A stretch of DNA of 8,085 nucleotides from CAZYWA01 sp964650975 [NCBI: uncultured bacterium] (GTDB lineage Bacteria > JADJOY01), in assembly GCA_964650975.1 (NCBI GenBank), contig CAZYWA010000369.1:1-8085 (forward strand), in the 5' to 3' direction. The position numbers and the translations under genes were made by a program. Shown here one piece after another: positions 1 through 6,321 of this stretch; position 1 is the first letter of the stretch; each line of letters opens with the position of its first letter. The notes under the pieces were generated by a model. The model saw nothing but the letters and a program-made list of their open reading frames with translations. It had not been told where the DNA came from and did not search any database.

Positions 1-1
1 T

Positions 2-1453
2 GTGGACGAGGCCAAGGACGAGCTCGAGGAGATCATCGCGTTCCTCAAGGACCCGAAGAAGTTCACCAAGCTCGGCGGGCGCATCCCCAAGGGCGTTCTG
101 CTGGTGGGGGCGCCGGGAACCGGCAAGACGCTGCTCGCGCGCGCCATCGCCGGGGAAGCGGGCGTGCCGTTCTTCTCGATCAGCGGCTCCGACTTCGTGG
201 AGATGTTCGTGGGCGTCGGCGCGTCGCGGGTTCGCGACCTGTTCGTCCAGGGCAAGAAAAACGCGCCTTGCATCATCTTCATCGACGAGATCGACGCGGT
301 CGGCCGTCATCGCGGTGCCGGTCTGGGTGGCGGTCACGACGAGCGAGAGCAGACGCTCAACCAGCTGCTGGTGGAGATGGACGGCTTCGAGTCGAACGAG
401 GGCGTGATCCTGATCGCCGCCACCAACCGCCCGGACGTCCTCGATCCGGCGTTGCTGCGGCCCGGCCGCTTCGATCGGCGGGTGGTCGTGCCGAGGCCCG
501 ACGTGCGCGGCCGACTCGGCATCCTCAAGGTCCACACGCGCAGCATCCCCCTCGGTCCCGACGTGGACCTCGAGATCCTGGCACGAGGCACCCCCGGCTT
601 TTGCGGCGCCGATCTCGAGAGCATGGTGAACGAGGCGGCGCTCTTCGCTGCCCGTTACAACAAGAATCACGTCGACGCCATCGACTTCGACAAGGCCAAG
701 GACAAGGTGCTCATGGGCGCCGAGCGGCGCTCGATGATCATCTCCGACGATGAGAAGCGGGTGACGGCGTTTCACGAGGCCGGCCATGCCTTGGTCGCGA
801 AGCTGATCCCCGACAGTGATCCCATCCACAAGGTCACGATCATCCCCCGCGGGATGGCGCTCGGCACCAACCAGCAGCTGCCGATCGACGAGAAGCACAC
901 CTATCCGAAGGAGTACCTCCTGACTCGCATCGCGATCCTCTACGGCGGACGCGCAGCGGAAGAGCTGATTCTCGAGGAATCCACCACCGGGGCCGGGAAC
1001 GACATCGAGCGGGCGACGGAGCTCGCCCGATCGATGGTCTGCGAGTGGGGCATGAGCGAGAAGCTCGGTCCGCTGGCCTTCGGCAAGCGCGAGGAGCAGG
1101 TGTTCCTGGGGCGCGATCTGGCCTATCAGAAGGACTTTTCCGAGCAAACCGCGCAGACCATCGACGGCGAGATCCGCCGCATCTGCACCGAGGGATTCGA
1201 GCGCGCGCGCGCGCTGCTGGGCGACAACCTGCACCTGCTGCGTACGCTCGCCGAGGCCTTGCTCGAGCGCGAGCTGCTCGAGGGCGACGAGATCGACCGC
1301 ATCATCCGCGGCGAGGCGCTGGCACCGATTCGTGAGGTGCCGCGGACCCGCCCGGCGCCGCGGCCGGTCGCTGATCCCTCTCAAGAGCCCGTGCCCGATC
1401 TTCCTGGACTCGCGGCGTCGCTGCGCAATCCCAAGCAGGTACCGGAGAGCTGA
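2..1453 (+). CDS. ftsH: ATP-dependent zinc metalloprotease FtsH (5' partial)
   Basis: Membrane-anchored AAA+ protease that unfolds and degrades misfolded or regulatory membrane and cytosolic proteins; it works as a hexamer on the cytoplasmic face of the inner membrane. In the 483 visible residues: Walker A GAPGTGKT at 36-43, pore-loop region around F69-V70-G71, Walker B IIFIDEID at 91-98, and the second region of homology ending in arginine fingers R156 and R159. The M41 zinc site is HEAGH at 258-262, with D334 as the likely third ligand. By comparison with E. coli FtsH, about 155 residues are missing upstream, including the transmembrane and periplasmic part. The codon at 2-4 is GTG, but it falls inside the conserved VDEAK segment, so it is an internal valine and not a start. 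The last 42 residues (442-483) are proline-rich (11 Pro) and outside the conserved protease domain. The stop is TGA at 1451-1453. The family assignment is certain. Confidence 0.98.
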   Translation: MDEAKDELEEIIAFLKDPKKFTKLGGRIPKGVLLVGAPGTGKTLLARAIAGEAGVPFFSISGSDFVEMFVGVGASRVRDLFVQGKKNAPCIIFIDEIDAVGRHRGAGLGGGHDEREQTLNQLLVEMDGFESNEGVILIAATNRPDVLDPALLRPGRFDRRVVVPRPDVRGRLGILKVHTRSIPLGPDVDLEILARGTPGFCGADLESMVNEAALFAARYNKNHVDAIDFDKAKDKVLMGAERRSMIISDDEKRVTAFHEAGHALVAKLIPDSDPIHKVTIIPRGMALGTNQQLPIDEKHTYPKEYLLTRIAILYGGRAAEELILEESTTGAGNDIERATELARSMVCEWGMSEKLGPLAFGKREEQVFLGRDLAYQKDFSEQTAQTIDGEIRRICTEGFERARALLGDNLHLLRTLAEALLERELLEGDEIDRIIRGEALAPIREVPRTRPAPRPVADPSQEPVPDLPGLAASLRNPKQVPES

Positions 1454-1460
1454 CGGCGCC

Positions 1461-1477
1461 CCGGTCGACGTGACCGG
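1461..1477 (+). other. GC-rich hairpin just after ftsH
   Basis: CCGGTC (1461-1466) pairs perfectly with GACCGG (1472-1477) around a 5-base loop, starting 7 bases after the ftsH stop. No T run follows, so it is not a standard intrinsic terminator. It could be an mRNA processing or stabilising element, or a chance feature of GC-rich DNA. Seen in the sequence; any function is a guess. Confidence 0.3.
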
Positions 1478-1499
1478 AGCGCGAGCGAGGAGCGGCGGA

Positions 1500-1517
1500 C
1501 GCGGCGTTCGAGCCGCG
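1500..1517 (+). other. GC-rich hairpin upstream of folP ribosome binding site
   Basis: CGCGGC (1500-1505) pairs perfectly with GCCGCG (1512-1517) around a 6-base loop. It ends 11 bases before the folP Shine-Dalgarno sequence and has no T tract. It may influence folP translation or mRNA stability, but short GC stems like this are expected by chance at this base composition. Confidence 0.25.
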
Positions 1518-1528
1518 GGCGGCCGTCC

Positions 1529-1534
1529 AGAGGG
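1529..1534 (+). promoter_or_regulatory. Ribosome binding site of folP
   Basis: AGAGGG lies 5 bases before the GTG at 1540. It supports that GTG as the start. In the same frame there is a TGA at 1471-1473 and no ATG, GTG or TTG between it and 1540, so no upstream alternative exists apart from rarer codons. Confidence 0.7.
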
Positions 1535-1539
1535 ATCGC

Positions 1540-2415
1540 GTGCCCCGACGCTGGGTCATCCGGGATCGATCGCTGGAGCTGGACCGGCGAACGCTGGTGA
1601 TGGGAATCCTGAACGTGACACCCGATTCCTTCTACGACGGCGGCCGTTTCGACGATCCGGGGGCGGCGCTGGCGCGTGCCGCCGAGCTGGTGGAAGCGGG
1701 GGCCGACCTGATCGATGTCGGTGGTGAGTCGACCCGCCCCGGAGCATCCGCCGTGAGCGCCGAGGAAGAGGCGCGCCGCGTGCTGCCGGTGATCGATCGG
1801 GTCGCGCGCGAGCTCGACGTGGCGATCTCGATCGATACCATGAAGGCGGCGATCGCGGCGCTTGCGCTCGATCGAGGCGCGCACGTGGTGAACGACGTGT
1901 CGGCGCTGGCCGATCCGGCCATGCCGGGCGTCGTGGCATCGAGCGGGGCGGGTGTCGTGCTCATGCACATGCGCGGCGATCCGCGCACCATGCAGGATGC
2001 GCCGAGGTACGCGAACGTGGTGGAGGAGGTCCGCTCGTTCCTGCTGGTGCGGGCCGAGGCCGCTCTTGCCGCCGGCATCGGAGCCGAGCGCATCGTGGTC
2101 GACCCGGGCATCGGCTTCGGCAAGACATTCGATCACAACTGGTCGCTCATCGCGCGGCTCGAGGAAATCGTCACGCTCCCCTATCCGGTGGCGGTGGGAG
2201 TGTCGCGGAAGGCGTTCCTCGGCGCGCTGCTGGGTGGCGCGCCGGCGGCGGAACGCCAGGCGCCCACCTTGGCGGCGTCGGTCGCCGCGGTGCTGCATGG
2301 CGCCTCGATCGTGAGATTGCACGAGCCGGCCGAGGCGCGCCCCCATCTCGCGGTGGCCGACCGCATCCGCTATGGCGAGCGGACCGGCGGGCACGACCGG
2401 GGACGCGCGCCGTGA
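1540..2415 (+). CDS. folP: Dihydropteroate synthase
   Basis: Condenses 6-hydroxymethyl-dihydropterin pyrophosphate with p-aminobenzoate to give dihydropteroate in cytosolic folate synthesis; this enzyme class is the sulfonamide target. The 291-residue product has the full TIM-barrel motif set: MGILNVTPDSF at 21-31, DVGGESTRPG at 59-68 (the loop that closes over pABA), SIDT with pterin-binding D99, NDVSAL from N118, MHMRG at 142-146, DPGIGFGKT at 188-196, SRK at 222-224 and the C-terminal R259-x-H261 anion site. Length is normal for the family. It starts at GTG 1540 behind AGAGGG, 86 bases after ftsH, and its TGA (2413-2415) overlaps the GTG start of cdaA by 4 bases (GTGA), which suggests translational coupling. 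No insertion is seen in the pABA loop of the kind reported in acquired Sul enzymes, so it reads as an ordinary chromosomal copy. Confidence 0.98.
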   Translation: MPRRWVIRDRSLELDRRTLVMGILNVTPDSFYDGGRFDDPGAALARAAELVEAGADLIDVGGESTRPGASAVSAEEEARRVLPVIDRVARELDVAISIDTMKAAIAALALDRGAHVVNDVSALADPAMPGVVASSGAGVVLMHMRGDPRTMQDAPRYANVVEEVRSFLLVRAEAALAAGIGAERIVVDPGIGFGKTFDHNWSLIARLEEIVTLPYPVAVGVSRKAFLGALLGGAPAAERQAPTLAASVAAVLHGASIVRLHEPAEARPHLAVADRIRYGERTGGHDRGRAP

Positions 2416-3242
2416 TCGAGATCGTTCGCCTGGCACTCGGCACGGTGCGGTGGCAGGACGTCGCCGACGTGCTGATCGTCGCCATCCTCCTCTACTGGGT
2501 GATGGTGCTCATCAAGGGCACTCGCGCGGTGCAGATGCTGGTCGGGCTGGCGGTGTTCCTCGGCCTCTACGCGGTGGCCGAGCGCTTCGGGCTGCGCACC
2601 ATCCACGCGGTGCTGTCGACGTTCCTGGGCTCGATCTTCCTGGTGATCGTGGTGCTCTTCCAGAACGAGATCCGTCGCGGGTTGCTGGAAGTGGGCCGCA
2701 GTCCGCTGTTCTCGCGGCTGGTGCCCTCGGAGAGCGCCTACCTCGAGGAACTGGTGCGCGCCGTGGTGTCGCTCGCCAGCCGCCGCGTGGGAGCGCTCAT
2801 CGTGATCGAGCGACGCACTGGGCTCAGGGAGTTCATCGAAAGCGGCGTCCGGATCGACGCGACGGTGAGCAAGCATCTCCTCGAGGCGGTCTTCCAGGCG
2901 GGCTCGCCGATTCACGATGGAGCGGTGATCGTGAGCCAGGGCCGGATCGCGGCGGCCGGCTCGCTCTTGCCGCTCACGGTCGACACGGAAGTGAGCCGCG
3001 CGCTCGGCACCCGCCATCGAGCGGCGCTTGGCATGTGCGAAGCCTCCGATGCGGTCGTGGTGGTGGTCTCGGAGGAGACCGGGGTCGTGAGCCTCGCGGT
3101 GGGAGGCACGCTCGAGCGCGACCTGGACGCCGTGGTGCTGAGAGAGCGGCTCGCGGCCCTGATCGAGCGGCGCGCCGAGGCCGTCAAGCCGTCGAGGGCC
3201 GCGACCGCGAGTGGCCCCGAGGCGCGCCGAGGGGCGGCGTGA
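2412..3242 (+). CDS. cdaA: Diadenylate cyclase CdaA (DacA), membrane-bound
   Basis: Makes cyclic di-AMP from two ATP; c-di-AMP controls potassium and osmolyte transport and cell-wall homeostasis. The 276-residue product has the CdaA layout: three hydrophobic segments at about 17-34, 40-56 and 66-83, then a cytoplasmic DAC domain at about 95-250 with the catalytic motif D169-G170-A171 and the ATP-binding R201-H202-R203, both intact. The last 22 residues (255-276) are Ala/Arg-rich, look unstructured and lie outside the catalytic domain. GTG start at 2412 with GGGGA at 2399-2403, 8 bases upstream; the start overlaps the folP stop and the stop overlaps the cdaR start. Followed by cdaR and glmM, it forms the conserved cdaA-cdaR-glmM module known best from Firmicutes, where both partners modulate the cyclase. 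The single-domain DisA and CdaS types are excluded by the three N-terminal membrane segments. Confidence 0.97.
   Translation: MIEIVRLALGTVRWQDVADVLIVAILLYWVMVLIKGTRAVQMLVGLAVFLGLYAVAERFGLRTIHAVLSTFLGSIFLVIVVLFQNEIRRGLLEVGRSPLFSRLVPSESAYLEELVRAVVSLASRRVGALIVIERRTGLREFIESGVRIDATVSKHLLEAVFQAGSPIHDGAVIVSQGRIAAAGSLLPLTVDTEVSRALGTRHRAALGMCEASDAVVVVVSEETGVVSLAVGGTLERDLDAVVLRERLAALIERRAEAVKPSRAATASGPEARRGAA
3229..3234 (+). promoter_or_regulatory. Ribosome binding site of cdaR
   Basis: GAGGGG lies 4 bases before the GTG at 3239, inside the end of cdaA. The frame is open far upstream of this point (to about 2372), so this site, the GTGA overlap and the start of YbbR-like similarity together fix the true start. 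Confidence 0.6.
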
Positions 3243-4198
3243 AGAATCTCTTCGTCCGCAATCTGGGGCTCAAGCTCGCGGCGCTGCTCATGGCGATCGC
3301 CTTGTGGCGATTCGTGGGCACCGAGGAGTCGAGCGAGATGGCGTTCTTCGTGCCGCTCGAGCTGCGCGGCTTGAGCAGCGAGCTGGTGGTGACGCAGGGC
3401 TCGGTCGACACCGTGAACGTGCGCGTGGCCGGGCCGCGCGCCCAGCTCGGCAAGCTCGACTCGCGGCAGCTCGCGGTGCACGTCGATCTGAGCGGCATCA
3501 AGCCGGGCACGTCGACCTTCCTGATCTCGCGTGAGAAGTTCTCGCTGCCGCCCGGCGTCGAGGTCACGCGGGTGAGTCCCGCCGAGGTCCCGATCACGGT
3601 GGAGCAGCTGGTGACGAAAGTCGTCGAGATCGAGGCGGTCACCGTCGGTGAGCCCGCTCCCGGCTTCCGGCTGGTCCCCGAGGCGACCCACATCGAGCCG
3701 CGCACCGTGAGCGTGCGCGTGGCGCAGAGTCAGGCCGAGGGCCTGCGACGCATCGGCACGCTGCCCGTCGAGCTCGACGGTGCGCGCGCTCCATTCCGGC
3801 AGCGGGTGCCGGTGGATCGCGGCGATCCACGGGTGCGTAGCACCAACCCGGACTCGGTGGTGGCGTTCATCGCGATCGACGAGACCTGGACCGAGAAGAC
3901 GCTGGAGAACGTTCCGATCGACGTGCGCGACGCCCCCGCGGGCAAGACCGCCGCGCTCAATCCGGCCACCGCGCGCCTCACCGTGCGTGGTCCGCTCACC
4001 GCCGTGGGGGCGCTCACGCTGGACGACGTGACGGTGTGGGTCGACCTCAAGGGTGTCGAGAAAGGGGAGCACCAGCTCAGGCTTCAGAGCGATGTGCCGT
4101 CACCGATGGAGCGGTCGAAGCTTGAACCGGTTTCGACCCGTGTGCTACTCGACAACGCTCCGGCACCCCAGGGGGAAGGGGCCGCGAGGAAGCCATGA
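3239..4198 (+). CDS. cdaR: YbbR-domain protein, CdaA regulator CdaR
   Basis: Membrane-anchored protein with extracytoplasmic YbbR domains; in Firmicutes it binds CdaA and changes its cyclase activity. The 319-residue product starts with the family signature: a short basic [14 protein letters not shown] stretch and one hydrophobic segment at about 9-26 containing LW, acting as an uncleaved anchor. Three beta-rich YbbR-like repeats follow, at about 30-119, 120-212 and 216-305. Repeat elements include [10 protein letters not shown] in the first and [10 protein letters not shown] in the third, each followed by V(H/W)VDL. The C-terminal tail (306-319) is low complexity. Start GTG 3239 shares GTGA with the cdaA stop, and the stop shares ATGA with glmM. 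The reading frame stays open upstream through cdaA and folP, but that part has no YbbR similarity and reads as out-of-frame translation. The YbbR call is strong from the anchor and context; the regulatory role here is inferred from Firmicutes. Confidence 0.92.
   Translation: MKNLFVRNLGLKLAALLMAIALWRFVGTEESSEMAFFVPLELRGLSSELVVTQGSVDTVNVRVAGPRAQLGKLDSRQLAVHVDLSGIKPGTSTFLISREKFSLPPGVEVTRVSPAEVPITVEQLVTKVVEIEAVTVGEPAPGFRLVPEATHIEPRTVSVRVAQSQAEGLRRIGTLPVELDGARAPFRQRVPVDRGDPRVRSTNPDSVVAFIAIDETWTEKTLENVPIDVRDAPAGKTAALNPATARLTVRGPLTAVGALTLDDVTVWVDLKGVEKGEHQLRLQSDVPSPMERSKLEPVSTRVLLDNAPAPQGEGAARKP
4186..4191 (+). promoter_or_regulatory. Ribosome binding site of glmM
   Basis: GAGGAA sits 3 bases before the ATG at 4195. 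The spacing is short, but with AGGA at 4187-4190 as the core it is 4 bases, like the other start sites in this cluster. A second purine-rich block (GGGGGAAGGGG) lies at 4171-4181. Confidence 0.55.
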
Positions 4199-5571
4199 GC
4201 GCTCACACCAAGCCCGCCAAGCGCACTCTCTTCGGAACCGACGGCGTGCGCGGCGTCGCGAACGTCGAGCCGATGACCGCCGAGACCGCCATGCGTCTCG
4301 GTCGCGCGCTCGCGCACCTGGTGCGGGCACCCGCCGGTCACCGCACGCGGATCCTGATCGGCAAAGACACGCGGCTCTCCGGTTACATGCTCGAGGAGGC
4401 CCTGGGTTGCGGGATCGTGTCGATGGGAGTCGATGCGCTGTTCCTCGGTCCGCTGCCGACGCCCGGCATCGCGTTCCTGGTCCAGGACATGCGCGCCAAC
4501 GCGGGCGCCGTGATCTCGGCCTCGCACAACCCATTTCAGGACAACGGCATCAAGTTCTTCGCCGGCGATGGATACAAGCTCCCGGACCAGACCGAGGCCG
4601 AGATCGAGCGCTACGTCCTGTCCGGCGAGATCGATTCGATCCGTCCCACCGCCGACGCGATCGGCAAGGCGTTCCGGATCTTCGACTCACAGGGGCGCTA
4701 CGTCGTCTATCTCAAGACCACGTTCCCCAAGGGCCGGAGCCTCGACGGCCTCAAGATCGTGCTCGATTGCGCCCACGGCGCGGCCTATCGCGTGGCTCCC
4801 GCGGTGCTCGAGGAGCTGGGCGCGAACGTGATTTCGATCGGCGTCGAGCCCGACGGCCGCAACATCAACGCGGGTGTCGGCTCGACCCACCCGAGCGCCG
4901 TCGCGAAGGTGGTGCGCGAGCGCGGCGCGGATCTGGGGATCGCGCTCGACGGCGACGCCGACCGGGTGGTGTTCGTGGACCACACCGGCTCCGAGGTCGA
5001 CGGCGACCGGATCCTCGCCATCAACGCCCTCGCGATGCAGCGGCGCGGCACGCTCAAGCACGCGACCGTGGTCGCGACCGTGATGAGCAACCTGGGTCTC
5101 GAGCTGGCCCTTCGCGACGCCGGAATTGCGCTGGTGCGCACCGACGTAGGTGACCGGTACGTGGTCGAGGAGATGCGTCGCGGCGACTTCAACCTGGGAG
5201 GCGAGCAATCCGGCCACATCATCTTCCTCGATCACGCGACCACCGGAGACGGCCTGCTCTCGGCGCTGCAGGTGCTCGCGGTGATGATCGAGTCCGGGAA
5301 GCCGCTCGCCGATCTCACCCACGTCATGGAGCGGGTTCCGCAGCATCTGGTGAACGTGCGCGTGAAGAAGAAGGAGCCGCTCGCGGGCGTGCCGGCGGTG
5401 GTGGCCGAGATCGAACGGGTCGAGCGAGAGCTGGCCGCGCGTGGCCGGATCCTGGTGCGCTATTCGGGCACCGAGGCGCTGGCGCGGGTGATGATCGAGG
5501 GCGAGAACCTGGAGCGCATCCAGCAGCTGGCGGGTGAGGTCGCGCTCGCGATCGAGCAGGCGCTCGGATGA
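4195..5571 (+). CDS. glmM: Phosphoglucosamine mutase
   Basis: Interconverts glucosamine 6-phosphate and glucosamine 1-phosphate in the cytosol, feeding UDP-N-acetylglucosamine for peptidoglycan and, in Gram-negatives, lipid A. The 458-residue product matches the usual 440-460 of the family and has all four alpha-D-phosphohexomutase signatures. The N-terminal GTDGVRG is at 14-20. The active-site phosphoserine loop is SASHN with S110. The Mg-binding loop is DGDADR at 252-257, and the sugar-specificity loop is GEQSGH with E337, S339 and H341. The phosphate-binding RYSGTE is at 422-427; many homologues have RPSGTE there, but Y at this position is known in the family. The GEQSG loop favours GlmM over phosphomannomutase/phosphoglucomutase. 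ATG at 4195 overlaps the cdaR stop, and the TGA overlaps the pdxJ start. In Gram-positives GlmM binds and inhibits CdaA, which gives the neighbourhood functional sense. Confidence 0.98.
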   Translation: MSAHTKPAKRTLFGTDGVRGVANVEPMTAETAMRLGRALAHLVRAPAGHRTRILIGKDTRLSGYMLEEALGCGIVSMGVDALFLGPLPTPGIAFLVQDMRANAGAVISASHNPFQDNGIKFFAGDGYKLPDQTEAEIERYVLSGEIDSIRPTADAIGKAFRIFDSQGRYVVYLKTTFPKGRSLDGLKIVLDCAHGAAYRVAPAVLEELGANVISIGVEPDGRNINAGVGSTHPSAVAKVVRERGADLGIALDGDADRVVFVDHTGSEVDGDRILAINALAMQRRGTLKHATVVATVMSNLGLELALRDAGIALVRTDVGDRYVVEEMRRGDFNLGGEQSGHIIFLDHATTGDGLLSALQVLAVMIESGKPLADLTHVMERVPQHLVNVRVKKKEPLAGVPAVVAEIERVERELAARGRILVRYSGTEALARVMIEGENLERIQQLAGEVALAIEQALG

Positions 5572-6311
5572 AGCGCGGCGGACGCACTCCCGCGCTGGGC
5601 GTCAACGTCGATCACGTCGCCACGGTGCGACAGGCGCGCCGCGCACCGGTTCCGGACCCGGTCGCGGCGGCGGTGCTCGCCGAGCTGGGCGGGGCCGACG
5701 GGATCACCATCCATCTGCGCGAGGATCGCCGGCACATCCAGGATCGCGATCTCGTCGTGCTCCGCGACACCGTCAAGACCATGCTCAATCTGGAGATGGC
5801 GGCGACCGAAGAGATGGTCGGCATCGCGTGCCAGCGGCGTCCCGATCAGGTGACGCTGGTTCCCGAGAAGCGCGCGGAGCTCACCACCGAGGGCGGCCTG
5901 GACGTGGTCCGCGAGCTCGAGACCGTGAAGGCGGCCGTGAGTCGGCTGCAGGACGCGGGCATCCCGGTGTTTTTGTTTCTCGACCCGGAGCCTCTCCAGC
6001 TCGACGCCGCGCGCGCGGTCGGGGCGCGCGGCTTCGAGATTCACACCGGCACCTACTGCGACGCGGTGGCCGAGGGAGCCGTGGCACGCGAGCTCGAGCG
6101 TGTGCGGCGCGCGGCCGTGCACGGCCGCGAGCTCGGGCTCGAGGTTCACGCCGGCCACGGCCTCGACTACCAGAACGTGGCGCCGATCGCGGCCATTCCG
6201 GACGTCGTGGAGCTCAACATCGGCCACAGCATCGTGGCGCGCGCCGTGCTGGTGGGAATGGAGCGGGCGGTGGCGGAGATGGTGTCGCGAATCCGCCTGG
6301 CCGCTCCCTGA
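5568..6311 (+). CDS. pdxJ: Pyridoxine 5'-phosphate synthase
   Basis: Condenses 3-amino-2-oxopropyl phosphate (made via PdxA) with 1-deoxy-D-xylulose 5-phosphate to give pyridoxine 5'-phosphate, the last ring-forming step of the DXP-dependent vitamin B6 route. The 247-residue product is of normal length and carries the family motifs: [15 protein letters not shown] at 10-24, [10 protein letters not shown] at 48-57 with the catalytic-site H49, R51 and H56, LNLEMA with E76, P(E)K around LVPEKR, EIHTG near residue 160, and AGHGLDY with H197. ATG 5568 overlaps the glmM stop (ATGA); the purine-rich stretch before it is weak (GAGCAGG), so translation probably depends on coupling to glmM. Codons 135-137 are TTT-TTG-TTT, out of keeping with the GC-ending codons around them, and follow a small hairpin. 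The presence of PdxJ indicates that the organism uses the DXP-dependent B6 pathway and not PdxS/PdxT. Confidence 0.98.
   Translation: MKRGGRTPALGVNVDHVATVRQARRAPVPDPVAAAVLAELGGADGITIHLREDRRHIQDRDLVVLRDTVKTMLNLEMAATEEMVGIACQRRPDQVTLVPEKRAELTTEGGLDVVRELETVKAAVSRLQDAGIPVFLFLDPEPLQLDAARAVGARGFEIHTGTYCDAVAEGAVARELERVRRAAVHGRELGLEVHAGHGLDYQNVAPIAAIPDVVELNIGHSIVARAVLVGMERAVAEMVSRIRLAAP
5956..5978 (+). other. Terminator-like hairpin and T tract inside pdxJ
   Basis: CGGG (5956-5959) pairs with CCCG (5963-5966) around a 3-base loop. After GTG comes TTTTTGTTT at 5970-5978. The stem is only 4 bp and the T tract starts 3 bases after it, so it is weak as an intrinsic terminator. It lies within the conserved VFLFLD strand of PdxJ, so the bases may simply reflect the hydrophobic codons. 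Confidence 0.2.
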
Positions 6312-6321
6312 CGGACTCGCG

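Noticed and set aside
2-4. GTG at the window edge as the start of ftsH
   Set aside because: It is the valine of the conserved (G)VDEAK segment of the AAA domain. The membrane-anchoring N-terminus must lie upstream.
1201-1214. Run of alternating GC, (GC)7, as a possible slippage or Z-DNA site
   Set aside because: It encodes ordinary RARA-type residues in the FtsH C-terminal helical region and is short for its base composition.
1381-2436. Minus-strand open frame of 351 codons antisense to folP
   Set aside because: Low-complexity Arg/His translation with no family match, fully covered by an intact folP on the other strand.
2372-3238. Upstream extension of the cdaR frame as an N-terminal domain
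   Set aside because: The extension overlaps intact cdaA and reads as Arg/Gly-rich nonsense. The YbbR anchor begins exactly at GTG 3239, with a ribosome site and a GTGA overlap.
2912-4072. Minus-strand open frame of 386 codons antisense to cdaA/cdaR
   Set aside because: The composition (His/Arg/Asp-rich, no hydrophobic core pattern) is typical of a shadow frame, and the + strand genes explain the region.
6100-6321. Upstream extension of the nnr frame
   Set aside because: It overlaps the end of pdxJ and has Trp/Arg/Ser-rich shadow composition. The epimerase N-terminal motif begins at ATG 6322.
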